Assembly: GCA_020850755.1 (NCBI GenBank) | Contig: JADZEB010000034.1 | Span: 1-64,000 of the forward strand | From: Alphaproteobacteria bacterium | Lineage (GTDB): Bacteria > Pseudomonadota > Alphaproteobacteria > Acetobacterales > Acetobacteraceae | DNA: 64,000 nt | Direction of reading: 5' to 3' | Shown here: positions 26,584 to 34,816 of the stretch, in pieces | How positions within the stretch are numbered: position 1 is the stretch's first letter | How the letters are laid out: every line of letters starts with the position of its first letter | Notes under the pieces: model-generated | Databases searched by the model: none | Told to the model about the DNA's origin: nothing | The model's input: the letters and a program-made list of their open reading frames with translations, nothing else | Position numbers and translations under genes: made by a program

Positions 26584-27894
26584 ATGAGCGGCCCCGATCC
26601 CGCCCCGCCCGGCAGCGGAAGCCTGCCACCCGAAAGCCTGCCGCCCGAACCCGAGGCGGATGCGCTCGTCTCGGGCCAGTACGAGGCCTACCCCTATCCC
26701 GAGCGCGACCCGAAGGACGAGGCCAGGCGCCTGCTCACCGGATCGCCCTCGCATCTGCTCGAGATCGACTACTGGGTGTTCGGCGCGGCGCGGCCGAAAA
26801 GCCGCCCGCTCGCGGCGCTGATCGCGGGCGGGGGCACCGGCGACGCCTGCATCATGCTGGCCCAGCAGCTCGCCTCGGCCGGGCGGCCGGGACAGGTGAC
26901 CTATCTCGACCTCTCCACCGCCTCGCGCGCGGTGGCGGAGAAGCGAGCGGCGGCGCGCGCGCTGGGCAACATCGCCTTCCGCACGGGCTCGCTGCTCGAC
27001 CTGCCGAAGATGGGCATGTGCCCGTTCGAATACATCGATTGCTGCGGCGTCTTGCACCATCTCGCCGATCCGGCGGCGGGGCTGGCGGCCCTTCTGTCCG
27101 TGCTCGCGCCGGGGGGCGGCATCGGGCTTATGGTCTATGCACCCTATGGCCGCACCGGCGTCTATCCGATGCAGGCGGCCCTGCGCGCCCTTGCCCCGGC
27201 CACGCTGCCGGCGCCGGCGCGCGTCGATCTTGCGCGGCGGCTCTACAAGCAGCTGCCCGAAACCAACTGGATGCGCCGCAACCACCTGATCGTCGATCAC
27301 GTCAAGGGCGGGGACGCCGGCCTGTTCGACCTGTTCCTGCATGCGCGCGACCGGCCCTATACGGTGGGCGCGCTCGATGCGCTGGTGCGCGGGGCGGGGC
27401 TTCGCATCGTCGCCCTGATGGAGCCGGCGCGCTACGACCCGGCACTCTATCTCTCCGATCCCCGGCTCAAGGCGCGGCTCGAAGGGCTCGATACGCTCGC
27501 GCGCGCCGGCCTGGCCGAGCAGATCGCCGGCAATATGGGCATCCACATCGCCTATCTGGTGCGCGAGGCCGAGGCGCGCGCCCTGCCCGATCCGGCCGAT
27601 CCCGCCGCCGTGCCGGTGATCAAGAGCATGGACGGGGCGCAGCTTGCCCGCGCCATCCGTCCCGACGGCACGATGGGCGTCTCCTTCGACGGCATCACGC
27701 TTTCCCTGCCCTTGCCGCGCCGCGCGGCGGCGATCATCCAGCGCATCGACGGGGTGCGCGCGCTGGGCGCGATCCATGCCGACATGGCGGCCGCCGTCGG
27801 CACCTTGTCGTGGGAGGCGTTCGCGCGCGACTGGCTGGCGGTCTGGCACGCGCTCAACGGTTTCAACCGCATCTTCCTCGCCGCGCCCGACTAG
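26584..27894 (+). CDS. Class I SAM-dependent methyltransferase
   Basis: 436 residues. The N-terminus QYEAYPYPERDPKDEARRLL is typical of a family of larger bacterial methyltransferases. The SAM-binding core follows: PLAALIAGGGTGDACIMLAQQL (motif I), VTYLDLSTASRAVAEKRA (motif II), GSLLDLPKM, and EYIDCCGVLHHLADPAAGLAALLSVLAPGGGIGLMVYAP. The C-terminal 180 residues look like a helical/winged-helix-like accessory domain (TMGVSFDGITLSLPLPRRAAAIIQRIDG). Substrate unknown. The stop codon (CTAG) overlaps the border of repeat copy 2. Confidence 0.85.
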   Translation: MSGPDPAPPGSGSLPPESLPPEPEADALVSGQYEAYPYPERDPKDEARRLLTGSPSHLLEIDYWVFGAARPKSRPLAALIAGGGTGDACIMLAQQLASAGRPGQVTYLDLSTASRAVAEKRAAARALGNIAFRTGSLLDLPKMGMCPFEYIDCCGVLHHLADPAAGLAALLSVLAPGGGIGLMVYAPYGRTGVYPMQAALRALAPATLPAPARVDLARRLYKQLPETNWMRRNHLIVDHVKGGDAGLFDLFLHARDRPYTVGALDALVRGAGLRIVALMEPARYDPALYLSDPRLKARLEGLDTLARAGLAEQIAGNMGIHIAYLVREAEARALPDPADPAAVPVIKSMDGAQLARAIRPDGTMGVSFDGITLSLPLPRRAAAIIQRIDGVRALGAIHADMAAAVGTLSWEAFARDWLAVWHALNGFNRIFLAAPD

Positions 27895-28020
27895 AGCGGC
27901 GTCCGATCTGGTGGAAACGCAGCGCCGTTCCACCAGATCGGACCAGGCTTCTCGCGAACCTTGGGTTTCTCGGGCACGTTCCGTTCGGCGGGTTCAAGCC
28001 GAACGGAACATGCCCTGGGG
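27891..28020 (-). repeat. Two-hairpin dispersed element, copy 2 (full, minus orientation)
   Basis: Hairpin B at 27905-27939 has perfect 12-bp arms (GATCTGGTGGAA / TTCCACCAGATC). Hairpin A at 27978-28009 also has perfect 12-bp arms (GTTCCGTTCGGC / GCCGAACGGAAC). The B-side border starts CTAGAGCGGCGTCC and includes the TAG stop of the upstream methyltransferase gene. The linker is more diverged than in copies 1 and 3. Confidence 0.85.
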
Positions 28021-28027
28021 CGCCCGC

Positions 28028-28945
28028 TCAGGCGCCGCGCTGCGGGACCGATTTCATGCGCGCTTCGCGGCGTGCGATCGCCATCGTCGCGGCGAAGATC
28101 ACCACCGCGCCGAGCCAGCTCCAGCCGTCCATCACCTCGCCGAAGGCGAGCCAGCCAAGGCAGGCGCCGAAGGGCAGGCGGGCGAAATCGAACGGCGCCA
28201 CGAAGCCGGCATCGGCCAGCGCGAAGGCGCGGCTGGCGCAGACCTGGCCGATCACCGACATGGTGGCGAGCCCGAAGGTGGCCAGGAGCTCCATCGCCGT
28301 CGGCCACTGCCAGGCCATCAGCGCCGGCGGCAGCGAGACCGGCGTCATGATCAGCGTCATCATCAGGACGATGGTCCCCGGCGGCTCGGTGCGGGCGAGC
28401 GCCTTCAGCATCAACATCACCGCCGCCATCATCACCGCCGCGCCGATCGGCAGGAGCGCCACCGGCTCGAAGCTGGCGAGGCCCGGGCGCACGATGATCG
28501 CGCTGCCGAGGAAGCCCACGATCACCGCCGCCCAGCGCCCGCCATCGATGCGTTCGCGCAGGACCAGCGCTGCGCCCAGGGTGGCGAAGATCGGCGCGGT
28601 GAAGTTCAGCGCCGTGGCGCGGTCGATCGGCATCAGCGCCAGCCCGGCGAACCAGAGATAGATCGTCAGGAGCTGCGTCAGGGAGCGCGCGACATAGAGC
28701 CAGAAGCGGCGCCGACTGACCGCGCCCAGCGCGCCGCGCGCGATCACCGGCGAGAGCACCAGGATCGACAGGACATTGCGCCAGAACACCACCACCACGA
28801 CCGGCAGGGTCTGCGATGCATAGCGGGTGCAGAGATTGGCGCTCGCCGCGCCCGCGGCGAAGGCGAACATCCAGAGGGCGGCGCGCACCGGCACCGGCCA
28901 GGCGCCCATGCCGCGCGCGGGCGGGGGTGGTGGCGCGGCGCTCAT
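28028..28945 (-). CDS. EamA/DMT-family drug-metabolite transporter
   Basis: 305 residues with ten predicted helices in two EamA repeats. First repeat: NLCTRYASQTLPVVVVVFWRNVLSIL, YLWFAGLALMPIDRATALNFTAPIFATLGAALVLRERI with the conserved Glu-Arg end, GFLGSAIIVRPG. Second repeat: VIGQVCASRAFALADAGFVAPFDFARLPFGACLGWLAFGEVMD. The substrate is unknown. Members export amino acids, metabolites or S-adenosylmethionine. The 3' end faces repeat copy 2. Confidence 0.87.
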   Translation of the reverse strand: MSAAPPPPPARGMGAWPVPVRAALWMFAFAAGAASANLCTRYASQTLPVVVVVFWRNVLSILVLSPVIARGALGAVSRRRFWLYVARSLTQLLTIYLWFAGLALMPIDRATALNFTAPIFATLGAALVLRERIDGGRWAAVIVGFLGSAIIVRPGLASFEPVALLPIGAAVMMAAVMLMLKALARTEPPGTIVLMMTLIMTPVSLPPALMAWQWPTAMELLATFGLATMSVIGQVCASRAFALADAGFVAPFDFARLPFGACLGWLAFGEVMDGWSWLGAVVIFAATMAIARREARMKSVPQRGA

Positions 28946-29055
28946 GCGCGGGCAGGCCCGGGCGCCCGGGGCGCACGGAGGAGGGGGGCGGGAGTTCGGG
29001 GAGGGGCGGCGGACGACATCGCGACCGAGAGCCTAAGCGCCCGCGCCCTGTCCGC

Positions 29056-29185
29056 CTAGGGCGCGTTCCGTTCGCGCTGGATCAGCCGAACGGAAGCCGT
29101 GCCCTGGGAACGGACGATCTACGAGCAGCCTGGTTCCATCCGGCGGAACCGCAGCGCGGCGCCACCGGATCGGACGCTGCTCCAG
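29056..29185 (+). repeat. Two-hairpin dispersed element, copy 3 (full, plus orientation)
   Basis: CTAG border at 29056-29059, hairpin A at 29065-29095 (GTTCCGTTCG...CGAACGGAA), linker GCCCTGGGAACGGACGATCT, and hairpin B at 29138-29170 (ATCCGGCGGAACC...CCACCGGAT), ending GCTGCTCCAG. This copy lies between divergent promoters, not at a stop codon. It is the reverse complement of copy 1 with few differences. Confidence 0.85.
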
Positions 29186-29588
29186 AGAGCCGTCCGCTCC
29201 CGCGCGGACGCGCGGCAACCCCCCGGCGGAGGATTGCGCCGGCCGCGACCCCGGATGTCTCCACCATGATCGCGCGGCCCCGGAGCCGGCATGACCGGTG
29301 CCGCCTGCGCGAGCTTTCCCGCGCGCGCTCCCGCACTGGTTGATCCGGCCCGACATGCAACGCGGCCTGATCCATGGCGCCGCGGGTATCCCGATGCGGT
29401 TCCGCCTGTGGCAAGGGCCGCGGCCTCCCGGTTTGCCGACTTTCGCGCCCTGCCAGCAGCGCGTTGTAACGCCTTGGGAACCATGCCTGGGGTAACAGCG
29501 TTGCATCTCGCGTCCCGAGACCGCACCATGGTCTGCGGGAACGGCCGAGTCGGCCCGGTGCCGGCCCGCCTCTGGGGAGAACCGCGCC
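29186..29588. other. Upstream region of the MORN gene
   Basis: 403 bp with no convincing gene. TTGTAACGCCTTGGG (29463-29477) and neighbouring sequence are somewhat less GC-rich and may contain the MORN gene promoter. No operator palindrome was found. Confidence 0.35.
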
Positions 29589-30725
29589 ATGTCACGCCGC
29601 ATCCTGCCGGCCACCCTGGCCCTGGCCCTGCTCGCGGGCGCCTTTGTCGCCGCGCCGGAGCAGGCGGTGGCGCAGACCCGCTTCCAGTCCCCGCCGGCCG
29701 AATCCTTCCCGATGGGCCAAGCCGGCTGGATCTCGGACGGGTCCACCGGCTGCCGGATCTGGAGCATCAGCCTGCAACCTGGCCTGTCGGTCTCCTGGAA
29801 CGGCGGCTGCGAGGGCGGCATCGCCAGCGGCGAGGGCGTGCTGCAATGGTCCTTCTCCGGCCGCCCGACCGAGCGCTACGAGGGCACGATGCGCGAGGGC
29901 CGGCCGCATGGCCGCGGCTCCTATTCCTGGCCGGATGGCGAATGGTATCTCGGCGAGTATCTGGCCGGGCGGCGGCACGGACGCGGCTTCTACTTCTTCC
30001 GCAGCCGCAGCATCTATGCCGGCGAGTTCGTCGAGGATTCGCGCACCGGCCACGGCGTCGCGGTGCTGCCCGATGGCTCGCGCTATGAAGGGGAATGGCG
30101 CGGCGGGCGGCGCTTCGGTCGCGGCACGCTGACCTATCCCGACGGGCGGCGCGTGGTGGCCGACTGGCGCGACGACCGCGTGCTGCGCGGCTCGATGGTA
30201 GCGCTCGACCCGGAATCCTCGCCGCGCCCGACCGACGACCGCCCGGCCGATATCTGGCCGCTGCCGTCCAGCATGCAGACCGACCCGGCCAGCAACTGCC
30301 AGGTCTGGAACGGCGCGCCGATCCCGCAGGAAAGCGTGAGCTGGAGCGGGGCCTGCGCCAACGGGCTGGCGCAGGGCCAGGGCGTCGCGCAATGGTCGCA
30401 GGCGGGGCGGCCCACGCTGCGCATGGAGGGCCAGTTCCGCGACGGCCGCGCCAACGGCCAGGTGACGCTGGAGGGCGATTCCGCCAGCCCCTATGCCGGC
30501 ATCCACTATGAGGGGCTGATGCGCAATGGCCGCCCGCACGGGCAGGGCATGCTGGTGATCGGGCGGGTGCGGCTGACGGGCAACTGGGCCGATGGCTGCC
30601 TGCGGCGCGGGCGCGACACGGTGGGCTTCTTCGGCCGGATCGAAGGCGATTGCGACATCGCCCCCCCGCCGCCGCCGCAGCGCCGCCGCGCCCCGCGCCC
30701 GCGGCCGCAGCCGAGCGGGGGGTGA
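29589..30725 (+). CDS. Secreted MORN-repeat protein with a duplicated cysteine-pair module
   Basis: 378 residues. Sec signal peptide MSRRILPATLALALLAGAFVAAPEQAVAQ. MORN repeats (YEGTMREGRPHGRGSYSWPDG, YLGEYLAGRRHGRG, YAGEFVEDSRTGHGVAVLPDG, YEGEWRGGRRFGRGTLTYPDG) fill residues about 97-195. A second set runs 278-335. Each MORN block is preceded by a homologous module: CRIWSISLQPGLSVSWNGGC (Cys55-Cys74) and CQVWNGAPIPQESVSWSGAC (Cys237-Cys256), both followed by GxAxGxGVxQWS..GRPT. A third pair, Cys337/Cys355, closes the protein. The tail is Pro/Arg-rich. Probably periplasmic or surface-exposed. Function unknown. Confidence 0.8.
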   Translation: MSRRILPATLALALLAGAFVAAPEQAVAQTRFQSPPAESFPMGQAGWISDGSTGCRIWSISLQPGLSVSWNGGCEGGIASGEGVLQWSFSGRPTERYEGTMREGRPHGRGSYSWPDGEWYLGEYLAGRRHGRGFYFFRSRSIYAGEFVEDSRTGHGVAVLPDGSRYEGEWRGGRRFGRGTLTYPDGRRVVADWRDDRVLRGSMVALDPESSPRPTDDRPADIWPLPSSMQTDPASNCQVWNGAPIPQESVSWSGACANGLAQGQGVAQWSQAGRPTLRMEGQFRDGRANGQVTLEGDSASPYAGIHYEGLMRNGRPHGQGMLVIGRVRLTGNWADGCLRRGRDTVGFFGRIEGDCDIAPPPPPQRRRAPRPRPQPSGG

Positions 30726-30823
30726 AGCCGCCGCAGCCGAGGCCAGCAAGGCCAACCCCCGACCTCGCTGCGCGGCCCGGACTGATGCTCTGCTAAGTCC
30801 GCGCGCCTGATGGTGGCGCGCGT

Positions 30824-31729
30824 TCAGCGCTCCTTGCGCCGCAACCCTCTCCCTCTCCCCCTCCCCGCCCCTCCATCCAGGAAGCGGGCGAAGATCGCCG
30901 CCGTGGCCTCGGTCGCGGCCGCCCCGCCGATCCCCTCCGTCGCAGCCTTCTCCGCCCCCGGGATCAGCGCGGCGAAGGCATCATGCATCGGAAACAGCAT
31001 GTCGGTGCGCGCGCAGGCCGCCAGCGTCGGCACCCGCAGCCGCCTGAACCGCCGCGCCTTGTCGTAGCGGAAGGCGGCGCGATAGCTGTGGTGGTAGGTG
31101 GTGATCGCCTTCAGCACCTCGACGAACTTGGCGTGCAGCCCCGGCCCCGAGGGCAGGCCGGTGGGGCGGCGATGCAGGGCGTCGGTCGCGTACCAGGGCC
31201 AGAAGGTGTAGGTGTCGCGCACGAAGTGCCAGGCCCAAGCGAGATACTGCCCTTGCAGGTCGGGCGTGATGGCGGGGGCGTATTTCGCCAACAGCTCGGC
31301 CTGTAGCTCGGGCGTGTAGATGCCGACGCCATCGAGGATCAGCCGACGCACGCGGCCGGGCGCGATCAGCGCGATCTCGGCCGCGATCGAGGCGCCGGTA
31401 TGCGTGCCGTAGAGATCGAAACGCTGGAGCCCGAGCGCGTCGAGCGCGGCCAGATGCACGCGCGCGAAGAAGGCGATGTCCGGCACCGCGGGCATGGCGC
31501 CGGCGGAATCGCCATTGCCGAGCGTGTCGGGCGCGATCGCGCGCCGTCCTTGCAGGGCGAAGGCGGCAAGCAGCGGCTCGAGCGTCCTGGCCGAACCGGG
31601 CGAGGCATGGATCAGCACCACGGGCGGGGCATCAATGCGCGCGCGGCGGGCGGCGGGGGCGGCGGTGCGGTAATGCACCTGGCCCTGCTTCACATCGACG
31701 AAGCCGCGGCGGATCGGAACCTTCTGCAT
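30824..31729 (-). CDS. Alpha/beta-hydrolase-fold protein with an atypical nucleophile elbow
   Basis: 301 residues. Fold features: PVVLIHASPGSARTLEPLLAAF (oxyanion-hole region), RAIAPDTLGNGDSAG, then the elbow DLYGTHTGASIAAEIAL. The GxSxG motif here is Gly108-Thr-His110-Thr-Gly112, so the nucleophile position is His, not Ser/Cys/Asp. A candidate acid is Asp in ACARTDMLFP, but no His follows in the C-terminal 50 residues where the catalytic His should be. It may be non-hydrolytic or use another mechanism. The C-terminus is Gly/Arg-rich. Confidence 0.78.
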   Translation of the reverse strand: MQKVPIRRGFVDVKQGQVHYRTAAPAARRARIDAPPVVLIHASPGSARTLEPLLAAFALQGRRAIAPDTLGNGDSAGAMPAVPDIAFFARVHLAALDALGLQRFDLYGTHTGASIAAEIALIAPGRVRRLILDGVGIYTPELQAELLAKYAPAITPDLQGQYLAWAWHFVRDTYTFWPWYATDALHRRPTGLPSGPGLHAKFVEVLKAITTYHHSYRAAFRYDKARRFRRLRVPTLAACARTDMLFPMHDAFAALIPGAEKAATEGIGGAAATEATAAIFARFLDGGAGRGRGRGLRRKER

Positions 31730-31955
31730 CGGGCGGCACTCCTGGCGGGGAAGGGGCTGGGCGGTTGCGCGCCGCCGATGCTCGGCCCTGCGCGCGGCGC
31801 TGGCAAGACGGGGCGAGGGCCCCGGCCGGCGGGACGGCGCTTGCGGCGCGGCGCGCGGGATGCTTCAACCGCGCTCCCCCATTTCGCGGAGGAACCGCCA
31901 TGCCGGCCCGCGCCGGACACGCCACGCCCCGGCGCCGGCCGGATGCCCGCCTGCC

Positions 31956-33209
31956 ATGAGCGCCGCGACAAGTAGCGCCGCACCGGTCGATGCGCTGGCG
32001 GGCGCCGGCGCGGGCGCGCGGCTCCTGCGCGGCTTCCTGCCCTTCGCGATCGCCTACCTGCTCTCCTTCCTGCTGCGCAACGTGAACGCGGTCGCCGGCC
32101 CGGCCATCGCCGCCGATATCGGCGTCGACCAGGTCGCGCTCGGCGTGCTGACCTCGGCCTATTTCGCCGCCTTCGCCGGGGTGCAGCTGCCGATGGGCCT
32201 CTCGCTCGACCGCTACGGCCCGCACCGCACCGAGGCGTTCCTGCTGCTGTTCGCCGCCCTTGGCGGGGCGGTGTTCGCCACCGGCCACTCGGTCGCGGCG
32301 CTGGCCGCGGGCCGCGCGCTGATCGGCTTCGGCGTCGGCGCCGGGCTGATGGCCGCCTTCACCGCCAATGCGCGCTACTGGCCGCCCTCGCGCCTGCCGC
32401 TGGCCAATGGCTGCGCGCTCGCCTTCGGCGGGGTCGGCGCCGCGCTCGCGACCGAGCCGGTGCAGCGCGCCGTCGCCCTGTTCGGCTGGCGCCCCCTGTT
32501 CTGGGGCCTGGGCGCGGCGGCGCTGCTGCTGTCTGCGGCGCTCGCGCTTGCCGCGCCGCGCCGCGCGCCCGCCCGTGCCGGCGCGCCCGCGCCGCAGACC
32601 ATCACCCAGCAGATCGCCGGCATGGTGGCGGTCCTCTCTGCGCGCGCCTTCTGGCGCGTCGCCGTGCTGGTGCTGACGACGCAGGCGGTGTGGCTCGGCT
32701 ACCAGAGCTACTGGACCGGCGTCTGGCTGCGCGACGTGGCGGGCCTGTCGCCGGATGCGGCTGCGCGCGCGCTGCTGTGGGGGGCGGGCAGCATCGCGCC
32801 CGGCTTCCTGGCGAGCGGCATCCTGGCCGAGCGGCTGGGGCGGCGCGGCATCTCCACCGCCTATTCGGTGGCGGGCTGGAGCGGCATCTTCATCCTGATC
32901 CAGATCGCGCTCTGCCTTGCCCCGGCCGCGGCCGCGCCGGCCTTGTGGGTCGGCTTCTTCTTCTTCGGCGCCGGCCCGGTGGTAGGCTATGTGATGGTGA
33001 CGCGCGAGTTCCCGCCATCGCTCGCCGGCCGGGCCAACACCGCGCTCAACCTGCCGATGTTCGTGCTGACCTTCGCCGTGCAGGCGGGCGTCGGGCCGAT
33101 CGCGCAGCATGTCGGGCACGAGGCGGTGCTGGGCGCGCTCGTGGTGGTGCAGGTGGCGGGCTTCGCCTGGTTCCTGATCGACGCCAGGCCGCGCCGCCCC
33201 GCGCGCTGA
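31956..33209 (+). CDS. Major facilitator superfamily transporter
   Basis: 417 residues, twelve predicted membrane helices. Starts at MSAATSSAAPVDALAG. TM1 is FLPFAIAYLLSFLLRNVNAVAGPAIAADIGVDQVALGVLTSAYF, and the loop 2-3 motif is GLSLDRYGPHRTEA. A second-half copy of the motif is SGILAERLGRRG. It resembles CynX/NimT or nitrate/anion MFS branches, with substrate undetermined. Divergent from the alpha/beta hydrolase gene (226 bp gap) and convergent with the SPFH gene (9 bp gap). Confidence 0.85.
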   Translation: MSAATSSAAPVDALAGAGAGARLLRGFLPFAIAYLLSFLLRNVNAVAGPAIAADIGVDQVALGVLTSAYFAAFAGVQLPMGLSLDRYGPHRTEAFLLLFAALGGAVFATGHSVAALAAGRALIGFGVGAGLMAAFTANARYWPPSRLPLANGCALAFGGVGAALATEPVQRAVALFGWRPLFWGLGAAALLLSAALALAAPRRAPARAGAPAPQTITQQIAGMVAVLSARAFWRVAVLVLTTQAVWLGYQSYWTGVWLRDVAGLSPDAAARALLWGAGSIAPGFLASGILAERLGRRGISTAYSVAGWSGIFILIQIALCLAPAAAAPALWVGFFFFGAGPVVGYVMVTREFPPSLAGRANTALNLPMFVLTFAVQAGVGPIAQHVGHEAVLGALVVVQVAGFAWFLIDARPRRPAR

Positions 33210-33218
33210 TCCCGCGCG

Positions 33219-34055
33219 CTAATCCTGCGCCGGCGGCACGCTTTCGGGCGGCGACGCCTTCGCCCCGCCGCCCGGATCGACCGGCAGCACCGCGCCGGGC
33301 AGGCCGAGCACGAAGGTGTTGCCCTTCGATTCCGCCACCGCCTGGAGCGCGCGCATCGGCAGGAGCGCCGGATTGTCGGCAGCGAGCCGCGCCGCATTGG
33401 CCAGGCTGCGCAAGGCCGCCGTCTCGCCGCGGGCGCGTTCCAGCGCCGCCTGGCCCTGCTTGCGCGCCACCAGAAGCTGGGCATAGGCCTGCTTCAGCTC
33501 GCCCGACAGCATCACGTCGCGCAGCTCCACCGCCTCCAGCGCCGCCCCCATCGCCGCCAGCCTTTCCGCGCAGGCATCGCGCACCGCCGTGCCGATCGCG
33601 GCGCGCTTCTCGATGATCTCGTCGAGCGTGAGCGCGGCCACCGCCTCGCGCAGCGCCACCTGCAAGGCGGCATAGAGGGCGTCGGGATAGGCGGCAGTCG
33701 GAAAGCGCGACAGCCTGGCCTGGTGCGCCGCCTCGGCCGAGGTGATGCGATAGGTCGCGAGCATGGTCAGCTTCACCGCCGCGCCGTCGGCCGAGAGCAT
33801 CTCCTGGCCGGTCAGCGGCAGCACGGTGGGCCGGCCGTCATAGGCGACGATCTCCTGGTGGCGCCAGGGCAGCAGGTTGCGGTAGCGCCCGGGCGGGGCG
33901 CGCCCGGCCACGCGGCCATCGACGATGCGCAGCGCGAGATCGTGGTCATAGACGGTCTGGCCCTGCGCCAGACGCCGGCCGAGCGCGCCCAGGAACAGCG
34001 CGCCCATGATCGCGACGGCGAGGAGCGCGAGCAGGATCGCAACGGGCTGGTTCAT
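33219..34055 (-). CDS. SPFH/band-7 domain protein (slipin/stomatin-like)
   Basis: 278 residues. N-terminal membrane helix (VAILLALLAVAIMGALFLGAL), then an SPFH domain (residues about 35-210) with PPGRYRNLLPW, LTMLATYRITSAEAAHQA, ALREAVAALTLDEIIEKRAAIGTAVRDACAERLAAMGAALEAVELRDVML, followed by an Ala/Arg-rich helix (KQGQAALERARGETAALRSLANAARL) and a Pro-rich tail. Such proteins oligomerise on membranes and organise microdomains or regulate proteases. No NfeD partner gene is adjacent. Confidence 0.85.
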   Translation of the reverse strand: MNQPVAILLALLAVAIMGALFLGALGRRLAQGQTVYDHDLALRIVDGRVAGRAPPGRYRNLLPWRHQEIVAYDGRPTVLPLTGQEMLSADGAAVKLTMLATYRITSAEAAHQARLSRFPTAAYPDALYAALQVALREAVAALTLDEIIEKRAAIGTAVRDACAERLAAMGAALEAVELRDVMLSGELKQAYAQLLVARKQGQAALERARGETAALRSLANAARLAADNPALLPMRALQAVAESKGNTFVLGLPGAVLPVDPGGGAKASPPESVPPAQD

Positions 34056-34102
34056 CGCCGGCGGCTCCTTCGTCTCGGGCGGGCGGGGGCCGTGGACCTA
34101 CA

Positions 34103-34182
34103 CCCCGAAGGGCGCCCCGTGCCGGCGGGGGTTGTCCACCCGCAGGGCCGGCGCGCGGCTGCCTTGCGGCTGCCCTTCGGGG
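34103..34182. repeat. 80-bp nested inverted repeat
   Basis: Perfect 11-bp outer arms CCCCGAAGGGC (34103-34113) and GCCCTTCGGGG (34172-34182). Inside are a GCCGGC...GCCGGC pair and a GCGGGGGT...ACCCGC hairpin. It could be a structured RNA, a terminator for the divergent or neighbouring transcript, or a small palindromic mobile element. The sequence alone does not decide. Confidence 0.6.
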
Positions 34183-34407
34183 CTTCGGCCAAGAACCCCT
34201 TGCGAGCGGGAGTTGAACCCGAACAGGGGGCCGCCGATGCCCGCCACGCGCGGCGATGCCGTGCGGGCGGTTGGGCCAGCCCCGGCGACAGTGTAACGCG
34301 CCCTCCCCGCGCCGGGGAAGGCAGGAGCGATGCGGGTGCGGAATGGCCGCGGGCGTGATGCGCGGCCGCGTGCCGCGATGGCGGCAGGGCGGTGCTGCGG
34401 GGCGATG

Positions 34408-34491
34408 CGGCGGGGCGGAGCGGCCGAGCGGCGGGGCGGAGCGGCGGAGCGGCGGGGCGGAGCGGCGGAGCGGCGGGGCGGGGCGGCGGCG
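34408..34491. repeat. 21-bp tandem repeat, four copies
   Basis: Unit CGGCGGGGCGGAGCGGCGGAG at 34408, 34429, 34450 and 34471. Copies 2 and 3 are identical, copy 1 has one change, and the last copy diverges at its end. It is strongly G-biased on the + strand. Confidence 0.9.
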
Positions 34492-34750
34492 AGGGGACGT
34501 GTCGGGGCTGGCGCGTCCCGGCTCTGGTCCGGCGCGCGCGGCGGGATGCGGGGTGCGGTGCAGTTCCGCCGCGCGGCTGCCCTGTCGGCCCGGCGCGTGT
34601 GGCCGGATGGCCGGCGGCGCGGCGGGGGCGCCTGCCGGATGGGCTCGTATCGCCGCGCGCCTTGGCCGCATGCCTTGCCGGCGTGGTGGCGGCCGCCTCG
34701 CCGGGCGTCGAGGGGCGGCGACAGATTGGGGCGTGCCCGGACCGGCCCGG

Positions 34751-34816
34751 ACTTGACCCCGACTTGGCCCCGACTTGGCCCCGAGTTAGCCCCGAGTTAG
34801 CCCCGAGTTAGCCCCG
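34751..34816. repeat. 11-bp tandem repeat, six copies
   Basis: Units ACTTGACCCCG, ACTTGGCCCCG (twice), AGTTAGCCCCG (three times), starting at 34751 and repeating every 11 bp. The period equals about one helical turn, so each copy presents the same DNA face. It is flanked by further degenerate ACTTG/ACCTG words. Confidence 0.92.

Noticed and set aside
34191-34250. A tRNA-like segment (GGGAGTTGAACCCGAACA)
   Set aside because: Only a T-arm-like word is present. No acceptor or anticodon arms pair in either orientation.
34408-34816. A CRISPR-like array in the 34.4-34.8 kb repeats
   Set aside because: Units are 21 and 11 bp, contiguous without unique spacers, and no cas genes are present.
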